This document shows, in pieces, positions 43,921-53,590 of a stretch of 64,000 nt of DNA. The stretch is from Citrobacter youngae ATCC 29220 (GTDB taxonomy: Bacteria; Pseudomonadota; Gammaproteobacteria; Enterobacterales; Enterobacteriaceae). A program made the translations under genes and the position numbers. Within the stretch, counting starts at the first letter, position 1, and every line of letters starts with the position of its first letter. The notes below the pieces were generated by a model that did no database searches, had not been told where the DNA came from, and worked only from the letters and a program-made list of their open reading frames with translations. The stretch covers positions 336,599 through 400,598 of the forward strand of contig NZ_GG730302.1 of NCBI RefSeq assembly GCF_000155975.1. The letters are read 5' to 3'.

Positions 43921-44739
43921 TTACCAGCCCGGAACCGCGCCGCCGTTAAAGATAGTTTCCGCCGCTTTGGCCACTTCCGGCGACTGATAGGATTGCAGGA
44001 ATTCTTTTACGTTCCCGGCATCTTTGTTGTCTTCTCGCGTCACCAGAATATTCACATACGGCGAGTTTTTGTCTTCAATAAACACGCTGTCATGTACCGG
44101 AGAGAGGCCGGTTTGCTGGATGTAGGTGGTGCTGATAATCGCCGCATCCACTTTTGGGTCGTCCAGCACGCGCGGTAGCTGCGCGCCTTCCAGCTCCATA
44201 ATATTCAGATGGCGTGGATTATCAGTGATATCCAGCGCCGTCGGCAGCAGACCGGTCCCCTCTTTTAGCGTGATTAACTTTTCTTTTTGCAGCAGCAACA
44301 GCGCCCGCCCGAGGTTGGTTGGATCGTTAGGTATTGCAATCGTCGCACCATCTTTCAGTTCCGCCACGGTTTTGATTTTCTTCGAATAACCGGCCATCGG
44401 GAAAACAAAGGTATTGCCCACCGCCACCAGCTTATAGTTATGCGCTTTATTATCTTGCTCAAGGAACGGACGGTGCTGGAAGACGTTGGCATCCAGTTCG
44501 CCATGATTGGTGGCATCGTTGGGCAGCAGAGAGCCGCTAAACCCCACCAGCTCAACGTCCAGGCCGTATTTCTCTTTGGCTACTTTCTTCGCGACCTCCG
44601 CCACGTCCTGCTCTGCGCCGTTAATGACGCCGACTTTGATATGCTTTGCATCATTGCTCTGCCGATCGCACCCTGCCAGCAATAATCCTGCCAGTAATAC
44701 CGCCGCCCCGGCCCCGAAATAAGGTATCTTCAGTTTCAC
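43921..44739 (-). CDS. nlpA: Lipoprotein-28 NlpA
   Basis: 272 aa, recognised as NlpA. The signal sequence ends in the lipobox LLAGC, so Cys24 is lipid-modified; the following Asp (CD) favours retention in the inner membrane. The rest is a MetQ-like methionine-binding fold (HIKVGVINGAEQDVAEVAKKV). NlpA is a minor methionine-binding lipoprotein that can partly replace MetQ. The ATG follows AAAAGGA. Confidence 0.94.
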   Translation of the reverse strand: MKLKIPYFGAGAAVLLAGLLLAGCDRQSNDAKHIKVGVINGAEQDVAEVAKKVAKEKYGLDVELVGFSGSLLPNDATNHGELDANVFQHRPFLEQDNKAHNYKLVAVGNTFVFPMAGYSKKIKTVAELKDGATIAIPNDPTNLGRALLLLQKEKLITLKEGTGLLPTALDITDNPRHLNIMELEGAQLPRVLDDPKVDAAIISTTYIQQTGLSPVHDSVFIEDKNSPYVNILVTREDNKDAGNVKEFLQSYQSPEVAKAAETIFNGGAVPGW

Positions 44740-44863
44740 GTTTTATCCTTTTGTAATAACCGCCTGATGAGTAATGAAATGACTATAGCGGGAAGGCCGC
44801 TGCGGTTTAAAAAACGAAAAAGCATCAGCAAGAAGAAAAAAGCATAATGGGAAAAAAGAAAAA

Positions 44864-45814
44864 TTAGTCGGAATGCGCCGTTAGCTCATCAAGGGAAAGG
44901 CCGGTAACAATTAGCACCAGCTCACGATCGAGCCCCTTCTCAAGCATGGCATGGGCTATCCGCAATGCCTCGTCCTTTTTGCCTTCGAGTTTACCTTCCA
45001 GCAATCCCTTTTGCAGTCCCTCCTGCAGGCCACTGCGATGACCCGTTCTTCGCCCCGACTCACGTAAGCATTCTGCAATCGTCATTAATCTCTCCTTATG
45101 TTGGGGAACGCGCAGGGCAACCTTGCGAATAAACGCCTCAAAGCGCGGTGCGCTGCCAGACTGAACCAGGTAATTAAATAGCGTTTCTACCTGACTGTCA
45201 TTAGCGTGTCCCTTAATCAGCAGAGCAACCAGTTTATCGACCAGCACCATCAAATCGCGCTCGCGTATATGCTTCTGGACAAGTTCCAGTAGCGCCATCC
45301 GCCGATGCTGCATAATCTCATCATCAGATACCACCGTGATGTCTACCAGCGGGAAGGCCGCCCCATAAAGTTGCCGCGCAGTTTCTGGATCGTCAAACTC
45401 ATCCAGCCAACATAGTGAAAAAGGGTAGGGGCTAGCAACACCATGGTAAAAAAGTATCGGAACCACCAGCGGTAGCTTTTTGTGTCCAGCATCAAGGTGA
45501 TTCTGCATCGCTGCAATGGCGTAACGCATCATCCGGAATGCCATATGAGCATCCGGTGAACTCTGGTGTTCAATCAACGCGTAGATATAGCCCTTTCCGG
45601 TCCTTGTTTTCAGCGACCACAGAACATCGGAATAACTGGCGCGAAGGTCTTCCTCAATAAAGCTCCCGGATTCCAACTTCAGTGTGTTCAGATCGCAAAG
45701 TTCACGTAATGGCGCGGGAAGATAGGTATCAAGAAAATCCCGCGCCGTTTCTGGATGGCTTAAGAACTTTTTAAATACCGCATCATGCGGCGTAGACGTT
45801 GTGTTTTTTTTCAT
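44864..45814 (-). CDS. Rpn-family recombination-promoting nuclease
   Basis: 316 aa, of the RpnA-E/YhgA-like family (PD-(D/E)XK nucleases formerly called transposases). The start [26 protein letters not shown] is diagnostic. Nuclease-core residues lie in [10 protein letters not shown] and [13 protein letters not shown]. The C-terminal region has short GLxEG/KLEGK repeats (residues about 268-290), a stretch known to vary within this family. E. coli Rpn proteins cut DNA and raise RecA-independent recombination. The reading frame is intact. Confidence 0.87.
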   Translation of the reverse strand: MKKNTTSTPHDAVFKKFLSHPETARDFLDTYLPAPLRELCDLNTLKLESGSFIEEDLRASYSDVLWSLKTRTGKGYIYALIEHQSSPDAHMAFRMMRYAIAAMQNHLDAGHKKLPLVVPILFYHGVASPYPFSLCWLDEFDDPETARQLYGAAFPLVDITVVSDDEIMQHRRMALLELVQKHIRERDLMVLVDKLVALLIKGHANDSQVETLFNYLVQSGSAPRFEAFIRKVALRVPQHKERLMTIAECLRESGRRTGHRSGLQEGLQKGLLEGKLEGKKDEALRIAHAMLEKGLDRELVLIVTGLSLDELTAHSD

Positions 45815-45966
45815 GGCGGTCCATCACCAGAAGAACAAGATGACGAGACCATACTCGCCAGTAGCGCACACAACATCAGGAAACTTTTTTATCTGCGAGG
45901 CGCTTTGGCGGATAAATACACGCGACTGCAAGGCATGCATTTTTTGGGAAGGACATACGCAAAAAT

Positions 45967-45993
45967 GCCCGGAAGCGCTTACGCTGGCCGGGC
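45967..45993. repeat. REP element
   Basis: GCCCGGAAGCGCTTACGCTG followed by GCCGGGC forms a REP palindrome in the 239-base gap between the rpn and dgaF genes. Confidence 0.7.
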
Positions 45994-46015
45994 TGGTGAC
46001 ATGACATTATCTGTG

Positions 46016-46045
46016 GGCCGGATAAGCACAAGCGCCATCCGGCGA
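46016..46045. repeat. REP element
   Basis: GGCCGGATAAGCACAAGCGC followed by CATCCGGCGA, just downstream of the dgaF stop. Confidence 0.75.
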
Positions 46046-46053
46046 TCGCAACG

Positions 46054-46797
46054 TCACACCATATCTTTCACTATCTCCATTAACCTGGCGACATCTTCAG
46101 GCCGGGTATTGCCGGTTTGTGGATCGATAATCGAGCTGTAAACATGCGGCATCACGCGAGGCACTCCCGCCTCCAGACAGGTTTTCAGGATAATGCCGAA
46201 GTTATCGAGATCGATACCGCCCGTCGGTTCAATCAGCGTCATGCCGTTTCGCGCCGCAGTCGTCGCCAGCGCATACAGTTCAGGTAACGACTTCTCGCCG
46301 CCCATCGGGAAGAACTTCGCCGCATGGGCCCCTGAATCCAGCATCATCCGTACCGCTGCATCGCAGGAAACGCGGGCTGGCGTGCCCTGGCTGCTGCTGA
46401 CGCTGGTCGAGATCAGCACCTCCCCGGGTGTGCCAGTCGGGCTGACCAGCGCATTGATATGGGTTTGTTCACCTCCCGTTGCCGCCAGCGCCCCGGCCGC
46501 AAAGCCGCAGCCGGTAAAGGTTTGGTTGACGTGCGCCGGATGAACCGCTGAGGCGATCATCGCCGCTTTGTAATACTGCGCCGGGTCGCCAGCCCCCAGC
46601 CCGACGGAGATCGACGGTACGTCCGTCATCCAGCGTTTAACTTCCCGAACGCCCTCCTCAACCGAAGCAAACTGCGCGGAAAGCACGCCGATCACCGCAT
46701 GGCCTTCGGCGGCATCATAGATTTCCCGGGCGTTGGCGATATCCTTCGCCAGCACGTTAATGGCCACTTTATTACGATAAAAATTAATCTGCTGCAT
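46054..46797 (-). CDS. dgaF: 2-dehydro-3-deoxy-6-phosphogluconate aldolase DgaF
   Basis: 247 aa, matching the KDGP aldolase of the Salmonella D-glucosaminate operon. It would cleave 2-keto-3-deoxygluconate 6-phosphate to pyruvate and glyceraldehyde 3-phosphate. Motifs include ISVGLGAGDP and AAKFFPMGG, the latter carrying the Schiff-base Lys region. ATG 46797 is preferred to a TTG three codons earlier; it overlaps dgaE by 14 bases. It is the last gene of the operon. Confidence 0.88.
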   Translation of the reverse strand: MQQINFYRNKVAINVLAKDIANAREIYDAAEGHAVIGVLSAQFASVEEGVREVKRWMTDVPSISVGLGAGDPAQYYKAAMIASAVHPAHVNQTFTGCGFAAGALAATGGEQTHINALVSPTGTPGEVLISTSVSSSQGTPARVSCDAAVRMMLDSGAHAAKFFPMGGEKSLPELYALATTAARNGMTLIEPTGGIDLDNFGIILKTCLEAGVPRVMPHVYSSIIDPQTGNTRPEDVARLMEIVKDMV

Positions 46798-47893
46798 GGT
46801 CTGCAATCTCCTTTAACCGCGCTACGATCAACGCCATTTCCCCTTCTGCGACCGTGCGCGGATCAAGACTGAACACGCCCTGATGCAGGTTGTAACGGCG
46901 AGCGTAAATCGCGATATCGCCACCGCGCAGTTGCGCTTCGACAGCATAAGCATCCAGCCCCAGCGCCTGCGCGTTCACCCGAATCCGAATCCGCCAGATG
47001 GCGCGTCCGGCTTCGTCCTGCTCAATATCGGCGTCCAGTCCGTGGATAGCGGAGATGGCCTCGGCGACAGGCTGAAGCTGTTCGGCAGTCACCACGCTCT
47101 GCCCCTGATGGTAGTTTTCCAGGGCATACACCAGCCCGACCATATTCTCTTTGCCGATTTTCATCGCCCTGGCAATCCCGTGGTGCTGCGCTTTACAGGC
47201 CGCAATCCACTGTTTCTTACCGGTGATAAACCCGGAGGTCGGCGCGTTAAAGGCTTTTGCCCCGCTATAAACCACCATATCCGCACCGCTCGCCACCCAG
47301 GCGTGTAAATCCTCCTCGGCGGCGGCATCGACAATCAACGGCAGGTTGTGAACCTGCGCGACCTGCACAAAATCCGCAATGCTCAACATGCCCTTTTGCA
47401 CGCAGTGGTGTGATTTCACGTACAGCAGCGCGGCGGTGTTATCGGTAATCGCGCTCTCCAGTTGCCAGCGGGCCGCCAGATTACTGGAGCCGACCTCCAC
47501 CACGCGCCCGCCGCCGAGGCGAATAGCGCTAGTAATGGGCGCACCGTAATCGACGTTATGCCCGCGCAGCATGACCACTTCGTTAGCCATACCGGAACTG
47601 TCCGGCATAAGCGTGACTCGCGCCTGGTCGCCGCGGGTAATGGCAGCGGCGACGGAGATAGCAATGCCCGCCGACGCACAGGAGGTGACATAGCTGTCCT
47701 CAGCGCCGGTATAGCGGGAAACCAGCTCGCCGGTGCGGTCCACCAGCCGATCGATTTCAACAAAGGCCGAGGCTGCCCGCGCGGTGGCCTGCATCACCTC
47801 CGGCGCTACGCTGGAGACTCCCAGAATCGTCATCTTGCCGCAGGCGTTGATGACCTGTTTTAGCCCCAGTTGTTGATAAATATTCTGTGTCAT
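46784..47893 (-). CDS. dgaE: D-glucosaminate-6-phosphate ammonia lyase DgaE
   Basis: 369 aa PLP enzyme of the SelA-like fold family. The PLP-binding Lys is in VVYSGAKAFNAPTSGF, and the N-terminal NACGKMTILGVS segment is typical of DgaE. It converts D-glucosaminate 6-phosphate to 2-keto-3-deoxygluconate 6-phosphate plus ammonia, feeding DgaF. The start ATG has no perfect ribosome site but follows the dgaD stop by three bases. Confidence 0.9.
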   Translation of the reverse strand: MTQNIYQQLGLKQVINACGKMTILGVSSVAPEVMQATARAASAFVEIDRLVDRTGELVSRYTGAEDSYVTSCASAGIAISVAAAITRGDQARVTLMPDSSGMANEVVMLRGHNVDYGAPITSAIRLGGGRVVEVGSSNLAARWQLESAITDNTAALLYVKSHHCVQKGMLSIADFVQVAQVHNLPLIVDAAAEEDLHAWVASGADMVVYSGAKAFNAPTSGFITGKKQWIAACKAQHHGIARAMKIGKENMVGLVYALENYHQGQSVVTAEQLQPVAEAISAIHGLDADIEQDEAGRAIWRIRIRVNAQALGLDAYAVEAQLRGGDIAIYARRYNLHQGVFSLDPRTVAEGEMALIVARLKEIADHAAD

Positions 47894-47896
47894 GGC

Positions 47897-48757
47897 TTAC
47901 AGTACTCCCAACAGCGAACAAACCACGCTGAGCGCCACAATCGACAGCAAAATCGTGGTGTAACGCGGCCCTTTCTTCACCAGATAAAAGTAGATGGCGA
48001 ACACTGCCGCCAGCGGCAACAGGCCGGGGGCAATAGAGTCAAGGATTTGCTGGACCACCACTTCAGAACCTTTCAGGGCGCTAAGTTTTAACGGCGTGGT
48101 GATCTTGACGTAGCTTGCAGAAAGCGCGCCCATCATGATCAGGCCCAGCACGTTCGCGCCGTAGATAAGCTCCTTAATTCTCCCTCCCTGCAGTAGACCG
48201 ATAATCGAGTCACGTCCCAGCGAATAACCTTTGTGAACCATGCCGTAGCTGATTGCCAGCGTAATGGCCGGATAGAGAATTAACGGTACAATTCCGCCCA
48301 TCGCGCTGCCATTGGCGGCGAACGGGATGAAAATAGCAATTAACAGCGGCATAACGGCGGCCCAGATGATGGAGTCCCCCATTCCGGCCAGCGGTCCCAT
48401 CAACCCGGTTTTAATCCCGGTGATGGAAGCATCGCTAATGGGCTCGCCGCGCGTTTTCTGTTCCTCCATCGCAATGGAGATCCCCTGAATCACCGCCCCG
48501 AACGTCTGTTCAGAGTTGAAGAAGTTCAGATGGCGTTTTAGCGCTTCCACCTGCTCCTCTTTTTGTGGGTAAAGCTTTTTGATGATCGGCGTCATCGAGG
48601 CGCAGAAAATCAGGCTTTGTAATCGCTCATAGGAGCTGGAAACTTCCGCGCCCAGCCAGTAGATAAACCAGGCCTTAGTGATGTCTGCTTTGGTCAGCGC
48701 GCCGCTTTCCCGTGCGCGTTCGACCAGTTCATGCTGCATTACGTCGCTGCTCATCAT
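47897..48757 (-). CDS. dgaD: PTS mannose-family IID component DgaD
   Basis: 286 aa IID protein of the mannose PTS family, with the long cytoplasmic N terminus (LQSLIFCASMTPIIKKLYP) and GLMGPLAGMGDSI motif. With DgaC it forms the membrane channel for D-glucosaminate. Its ATGATG start overlaps the dgaC stop by four bases. Confidence 0.9.
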   Translation of the reverse strand: MMSSDVMQHELVERARESGALTKADITKAWFIYWLGAEVSSSYERLQSLIFCASMTPIIKKLYPQKEEQVEALKRHLNFFNSEQTFGAVIQGISIAMEEQKTRGEPISDASITGIKTGLMGPLAGMGDSIIWAAVMPLLIAIFIPFAANGSAMGGIVPLILYPAITLAISYGMVHKGYSLGRDSIIGLLQGGRIKELIYGANVLGLIMMGALSASYVKITTPLKLSALKGSEVVVQQILDSIAPGLLPLAAVFAIYFYLVKKGPRYTTILLSIVALSVVCSLLGVL

Positions 48758-49503
48758 GCTGCTCCTTCATTTTTCGCCAGACCTTTAATCAGGAAGGCCA
48801 CGCAGGTACCAAAGATCGCCATCGCCATGATGTCCACCTTCAGGTACAGCACCGCAAAGAATCCGCCGATAAACCACGGCAGCAGGCTCTTTTTACCGAT
48901 CACCATAATGGTGATGGCGAAGCCCAGCGCCGGAAGAATGCCGCCCATAATTTCAAAGGAGTGTGTGAGCCAGTGCGGCATCAGCTTCAGGAAGCTTTCC
49001 ACCACGTCCTGACCAAAATAGTTAGCGGCAAAGACCACCGGGAAACGCAGCACCAGCCCGAGTAACGCCGGGTAGAGGAACGCACAGCGCATAATGCCCG
49101 CCATGTTGGCCGTTTCCGCGTGCTTGTCGGCCATATGCACCCATGCGGCGTTTAACGTGCGGCGCAACTGGTCGAGGAACACGCCGATAACGCCAAACGG
49201 GATCGCCAGCGCGATAGCCAGGTTCGGGTCCATTCCGGCCTTCACGGCGATAGGAATGGAGATGCAGGCAGCCAGCGCCGGATCCGACGGGACGTTGCCG
49301 CCCGGTGTGGAGGTCACGCCGAGGTAAACCAACTGCATACCTGCGCCAATGATCATCGCCGTTTGCATGTTGCCCAACAGCAGGCCAACGAATACGGCAA
49401 TCACGACCGGCTGCAGCAGCATGGCGGAGAAGGTGTAGCCAAGGCGTAATCGGGCAAACCAGTAATACAACCCCATCAGGCTTGCGAAGACTAAAGTATC
49501 CAT
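48754..49503 (-). CDS. dgaC: PTS mannose-family IIC component DgaC
   Basis: 249 aa polytopic IIC protein. Family features are GMQLVYLGVTSTPGGNVPSDPALAACISIPIA and several hydrophobic segments. The start is taken at MDTLVF (49503); a TTG 21 bases upstream is the longer alternative. It partners DgaD in sugar-acid uptake. Confidence 0.88.
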   Translation of the reverse strand: MDTLVFASLMGLYYWFARLRLGYTFSAMLLQPVVIAVFVGLLLGNMQTAMIIGAGMQLVYLGVTSTPGGNVPSDPALAACISIPIAVKAGMDPNLAIALAIPFGVIGVFLDQLRRTLNAAWVHMADKHAETANMAGIMRCAFLYPALLGLVLRFPVVFAANYFGQDVVESFLKLMPHWLTHSFEIMGGILPALGFAITIMVIGKKSLLPWFIGGFFAVLYLKVDIMAMAIFGTCVAFLIKGLAKNEGAA

Positions 49504-49528
49504 AGTTTTGTACCCTGTTATCAAAGGA

Positions 49529-50014
49529 TTAGAATTTTTTCAGGATATCGTCCAGCGACTGCGGCTTATCTTCCGGGATAGTCTGGAAGAACACCTGAAT
49601 CCCACGATTTTTCAGGTCGCTCAGAATGCCGACGTCTTTTTCATCCAGCGTGATGTTCTGGAATACCGCTTTGCGGTTTGGCCCGCCGCCCAGCCCACCG
49701 ACCTGAATGGCGGTGACATCAAAGCCCAACTGGACCGCTTCCTGAACCGCCGCCAGAGAGGGGAACAGCACCAGAACCTTGCCGTCCCCAAGCTGATTTT
49801 CTTTCCAGGCGGCAGCAAAACTTTGGTTACCGAAGCAATCCACTTTGATGTTTGGCGGCGCGGCCATCAGGTAAATATTTTTCATGAACGGATCGGCGTC
49901 CAGTTCATCACTCACAACCGCAATCCGGTTGGCCTGAGATTGTCCAACCCACTTGGTCACGACCTGTCCATGGATCAGACGGCTATCGATACGACATAAG
50001 ACGATGTTTGCCAT
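49529..50014 (-). CDS. dgaB: PTS mannose-family IIB component DgaB
   Basis: 161 aa IIB protein. The phosphorylated His lies in CRIDSRLIHGQVVTKWV (H15), and GLGGGPN is another conserved block. It transfers phosphate from DgaA to D-glucosaminate during transport. The ATG follows AAGGAATA. Confidence 0.9.
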   Translation of the reverse strand: MANIVLCRIDSRLIHGQVVTKWVGQSQANRIAVVSDELDADPFMKNIYLMAAPPNIKVDCFGNQSFAAAWKENQLGDGKVLVLFPSLAAVQEAVQLGFDVTAIQVGGLGGGPNRKAVFQNITLDEKDVGILSDLKNRGIQVFFQTIPEDKPQSLDDILKKF

Positions 50015-50026
50015 GATATTTATTCC

Positions 50027-50452
50027 TTATTGTGATTGTTGTAGTTGGCGAACGTGGGCAACGACGTCCAGGCAACTGCTGCGCCCGGCATCAACCAGAT
50101 CGGCCACGCAGGTGGTCAATTGGCCATGCTCGCGTTTGTCCAGCGCCTCCAGTAACAAAGAGGCGTTCAGCCCGGAAATCACTGCCACCGGGTAATCGGC
50201 GCTCAGCCGCGCGGCCACGTTAGAGGTAGTGCCGCCAATAAAATCGGTCAGAATCAGTGAGCCTTCCGGCATGGTTTTCACCACGGCTTCGACGCGTTGA
50301 TAAAACTCGCCGAGCGTATCAACAGGCATCAACGCGATTTCCGTTACGCCTTTGATTTCGCCCATCACCATGCGCAGGCTGTTGCAAAGCTGTTGCCCCC
50401 AGCCGCCATGGGTCAGCAGCAGGATCTGGGGCAAGGATTCAGTGGTAGTCAA
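50027..50452 (-). CDS. dgaA: PTS mannose-family IIA component DgaA
   Basis: 141 aa IIA protein with the phosphorylated His at residue 15 (ILLLTHGGWG) and the DFIGGTTSNVAAR block. The start is TTG (50452) with AGGAGG just upstream; there is no ATG in the right place. It is the first gene of dgaABCDEF, which has its own sigma-54 promoter upstream. Confidence 0.85.
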   Translation of the reverse strand: MTTTESLPQILLLTHGGWGQQLCNSLRMVMGEIKGVTEIALMPVDTLGEFYQRVEAVVKTMPEGSLILTDFIGGTTSNVAARLSADYPVAVISGLNASLLLEALDKREHGQLTTCVADLVDAGRSSCLDVVAHVRQLQQSQ

Positions 50453-50488
50453 AATGGCCTCCTGGCTCGATTACATGAGACTTGCAAT

Positions 50489-50569
50489 GCCTGATGGCGC
50501 TTTCGCTTATCAGGCCTACGGGAAGTGCTTTTGTAGGCTGGATAAGGCGTTTTATGCCGCCATCCGGCA
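50489..50569. repeat. BIME: two REP units in the dga leader
   Basis: GCCTGATGGCGCTTTCGCTT followed by ATCAGGC at 50489-50515, then GTAGGCTGGATAAGGCGTTT with a closing CCATCCGGCA at 50534-50569. This pair of opposed REP units lies between the sigma-54 promoter and dgaA, so it would be part of the untranslated leader. Confidence 0.75.
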
Positions 50570-50585
50570 AACTCATCAAAGTAAG

Positions 50586-50601
50586 AGCAAAGGCTGTGCC
50601 A
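50586..50601 (-). promoter_or_regulatory. Sigma-54 promoter of the dga operon
   Basis: On the minus strand the sequence is TGGCACAGCCTTTGCT, an exact fit to the -24/-12 consensus TGGCAC-N5-TTGCW. It is about 130 bases upstream of dgaA and points at it. The sigma-54 activator DgaR is encoded just upstream, so the pairing is coherent. Confidence 0.88.
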
Positions 50602-50665
50602 GAATTTGTGTCACGCGGGGGAGTGGTGGAGGCTGACGGGACGTAACGCCCCGCCAGACAAGGGG

Positions 50666-53464
50666 TTAGCTATACAACAGTTCGTAGATATAAATATATT
50701 CCGCGTCCGATAACCGAATGGCATAGGCCTCTTCAATCGGCAGAAAAGCGGATTTAATGACACTAAACGCACGAACATCCAGATCCGGCCTGTTCTCTAA
50801 GGCCATCTGTAACGGTTTGCGGTTAATCACGATACGCTCGACCATACAGCAGCAGTGGATCAAGAAGCGCAGTGTCACCTGGCGACTCGGTTTGAGCGAA
50901 AGCGCGGTGGTCAGATGGTTAAGCACACCTTCCATCTCCTTCAGAATCCGCTGCGGATTGAGCACCGAAATATGGTTAATGATGCTCTCCATGGTCAACG
51001 CGCTGATGAAACGCATCGCGCTGCGCTCCATCTCCAGACGACGCTCACTGCTGGAGAGATCCGGCGTCAGCAGGCTGAGTACCAGCTCTGGGCCCTGTTC
51101 GGAGAACAGCTCCTCCAGCGAAATAAACGGTATATCCGGCAGCCCCGGCTGGAAAGTGCCGACGATCCCCGCCAGACGCTCGCTGGCGTTAATCGCCTGC
51201 TGAACGCGCTCCAGGCTGCGGACTTCGTTGTAGTCGAGGATCACCATCCGCGTATCCTGCGACATCAGTTCGCCGAAGCTCTCCTCCAGCACCTTTTTGA
51301 TTTTTTCCGCGGTTCCCATGCCGGTAATACAGGAGATGACCAGTACTTTCCCGCTGTTTTCCTGCTGCGGCGTACAGAGCTGACAGGGAATATTCTTGCT
51401 CTGCATTAATGCCGCCAGCTGCGGTAAGTCACTGGTTTCATAGCTTAAATCAAGCCCTATCTCCAGCAGGCTGGTGAGGGTGATGTTTGGCATCAACAAA
51501 ACGTCTATCTGGAATAATTTGCTGATCGTGCTGCCAAAATGGACCAATGAGCCAATATCCACCATCAGGATCAGTCGCCGGTATTGCCGGGCCTGGATCA
51601 CCTGCGTCAGGGCTTCCAGCGTGTCATGTACCGACTGCTCAAAAGGCATATCGATAGCGCTGAACAGCTCACGCTCCAGCACACGGTTAACGTACTGCGC
51701 CTGGCTGGTGGCGGTCGTCGCGCCGTGAGCAATCAAAATCACCCCGCAGTCCGGGCTGGCGTCAATCCGTTGGCGGTAATGGCGGCACTCTTTGAGGAAC
51801 AGACACAGCCAGACCACTTCCGTCGCCGGACACTGAATATGCAGCAGCTCATTGATTTTTCGGCATAACAGCGAGGCGTTTTCATATTCATCTTTACAGC
51901 GATCGAGGATCAGGCTGGAAGAATAAAGCTGGGGAATAAGCCCGCGCTGCACGTAGCCAATCAGCGCCAGAAAGTGTTTGCGCAGCGGGTTAACCAGATT
52001 CTCCGGCAGCGTAAAACCGAGCACCTGCTCAACGCAGCCGATCAGCAGCGTTACGCGTTCTTCTATCTGATCGCCATAGCGCGGGGGATGCGCCACGCTG
52101 TCGCGGCTGTAGAGACCATATTCAAAAATCGAGCTAAGTTTATTTTTGAGGATTGCCAGGGTTTCAGCTGGCGGGACGTTGCTGTTACGCAGATTGATAT
52201 ATTCCCGGGTCAGGAAGCTGTAAAAGAGATCGCTCTCTTCAATTTCGGCTCCGGTCGCCAACGAGTTTTTCAGTGCGGGCAATGTACGGGCGTCGATGCT
52301 CAGGTGCTCTTTACCTTCGAACAGCGTTCCAACCAGCAAACGTTGTTCCGGCGTGGCGTTAAACGGCATTTCTGCCAGACGTTTATCCAGCTGTAGCGTG
52401 TCGCTGTGCTCCGTCATCCCCGAAGCCCAGGCCTGGGCGCAGAGAAACTGAATGTCGCTCTTGAGCTGACCGATGTTGCCTTCCAAAGGCTTGTTCAGCA
52501 GCCAGAGCAGCAGGGTACGGTCGATACTTATCGTGCGTTCGATTTTACGGCTTTCACGCTGTAAGAACCCAACAATCAATTCAACCTGCTCTTCCACCGA
52601 GCGCTGGCGAATGCCGGGTAAATCAATACACACCTGAATACGTCGCTGGAAAGTACGCAGCAGCGCCGAGCTGACCGGTTCGGTGGTCGCACAAATCAGA
52701 CGGACCGAAATTGAGCGCGCCACGGCGCTGGAACCCAGCGGTCGGTATTCGCCTTTGTCGAGAATCGAGAACAGTTTTTCCTGACCTTCATACGGCAGAC
52801 GATGCACTTCATCGAGCAGCAGATAGCCGCCATCGGCCTGCTCGACCAGCCCCGGTTTATTCTCGTTTGCGCCGGTAAACGCCCCCTGTCGATGGCCAAA
52901 CAAATGTGAAGAGAGCAGCTCCGGGTTATGGGCGTATTCCGCGCAGTTAAAATAGACCAGCGGCGGCGGCGTTCCGGTTGCGCGATCGCAGGCGAAACGG
53001 TGCATCAGTTCGGCAAAAAAGGTTTTGCCCACGCCGGAAGGACCGGTCAGCAGAACGTGCAGCCCGTGAGGATAAAGCACCGCCGCGCGGCCTTTTTCCA
53101 CCGCATCACGCAGGCTACGATCGTAACCAATCAGGCCGAAAAAAGGATCGTCTGCCGCCTGGTCTTCCTGAACAGGCAACAGATCGGCAACGGTTTGCAC
53201 TTCGCGCTCGGACTCATCCAGTTTGCGTCCCAGCAGCGTTTCAATAGCCTGACGATGCAGGAAAAAGACCGGGCGTCCGCGACTTTTAATCGCCAGGCCG
53301 TCATTCCAGAGCTGATTGAGATCTTTACTGACCGAGTTGCGCGCCAGCCCAAGGTTAAAGCCGATGGCCTCCGCTGTGAACGCCGTTTCCTGCGCCAGAT
53401 GAGCAAGGTTCAACCCCCGCGTCAGTCTTTCCAGCTCTCCCAGTATTATCTCAATCCGTCTCAT
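50666..53464 (-). CDS. dgaR: Sigma-54-dependent LevR/DgaR-type activator
   Basis: 932 aa. An N-terminal HTH (ETAFTAEAIGFNLGLARNSVSKDLNQL) is followed by a AAA+ domain with Walker A LLTGPSGVGKTFFAE, the sigma-54-contact motif GAFTGANENKPG and Walker B GGYLLLDEVHRLP. After this come a PRD, a mannose-type EIIA-like domain (GVILIAHGATTATS) and an EIIB-like domain (VLVISCITGMGTAEKIKK), then a final PRD. This is the LevR layout, with activity set by PTS phosphorylation. It should activate the dga promoter at 50586-50601. Confidence 0.9.
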   Translation of the reverse strand: MRRIEIILGELERLTRGLNLAHLAQETAFTAEAIGFNLGLARNSVSKDLNQLWNDGLAIKSRGRPVFFLHRQAIETLLGRKLDESEREVQTVADLLPVQEDQAADDPFFGLIGYDRSLRDAVEKGRAAVLYPHGLHVLLTGPSGVGKTFFAELMHRFACDRATGTPPPLVYFNCAEYAHNPELLSSHLFGHRQGAFTGANENKPGLVEQADGGYLLLDEVHRLPYEGQEKLFSILDKGEYRPLGSSAVARSISVRLICATTEPVSSALLRTFQRRIQVCIDLPGIRQRSVEEQVELIVGFLQRESRKIERTISIDRTLLLWLLNKPLEGNIGQLKSDIQFLCAQAWASGMTEHSDTLQLDKRLAEMPFNATPEQRLLVGTLFEGKEHLSIDARTLPALKNSLATGAEIEESDLFYSFLTREYINLRNSNVPPAETLAILKNKLSSIFEYGLYSRDSVAHPPRYGDQIEERVTLLIGCVEQVLGFTLPENLVNPLRKHFLALIGYVQRGLIPQLYSSSLILDRCKDEYENASLLCRKINELLHIQCPATEVVWLCLFLKECRHYRQRIDASPDCGVILIAHGATTATSQAQYVNRVLERELFSAIDMPFEQSVHDTLEALTQVIQARQYRRLILMVDIGSLVHFGSTISKLFQIDVLLMPNITLTSLLEIGLDLSYETSDLPQLAALMQSKNIPCQLCTPQQENSGKVLVISCITGMGTAEKIKKVLEESFGELMSQDTRMVILDYNEVRSLERVQQAINASERLAGIVGTFQPGLPDIPFISLEELFSEQGPELVLSLLTPDLSSSERRLEMERSAMRFISALTMESIINHISVLNPQRILKEMEGVLNHLTTALSLKPSRQVTLRFLIHCCCMVERIVINRKPLQMALENRPDLDVRAFSVIKSAFLPIEEAYAIRLSDAEYIYIYELLYS

Positions 53465-53590
53465 CTCTTTACCGCTTAAGAAATAAATGATTGTTCAGAA
53501 CATACACTATTCTGCTGCGCAAGAAAGTGAGGCGTATGCCGTCTACACTTACTCTTGAGATGATGCGCACCAACAATAAGGATTATTATC

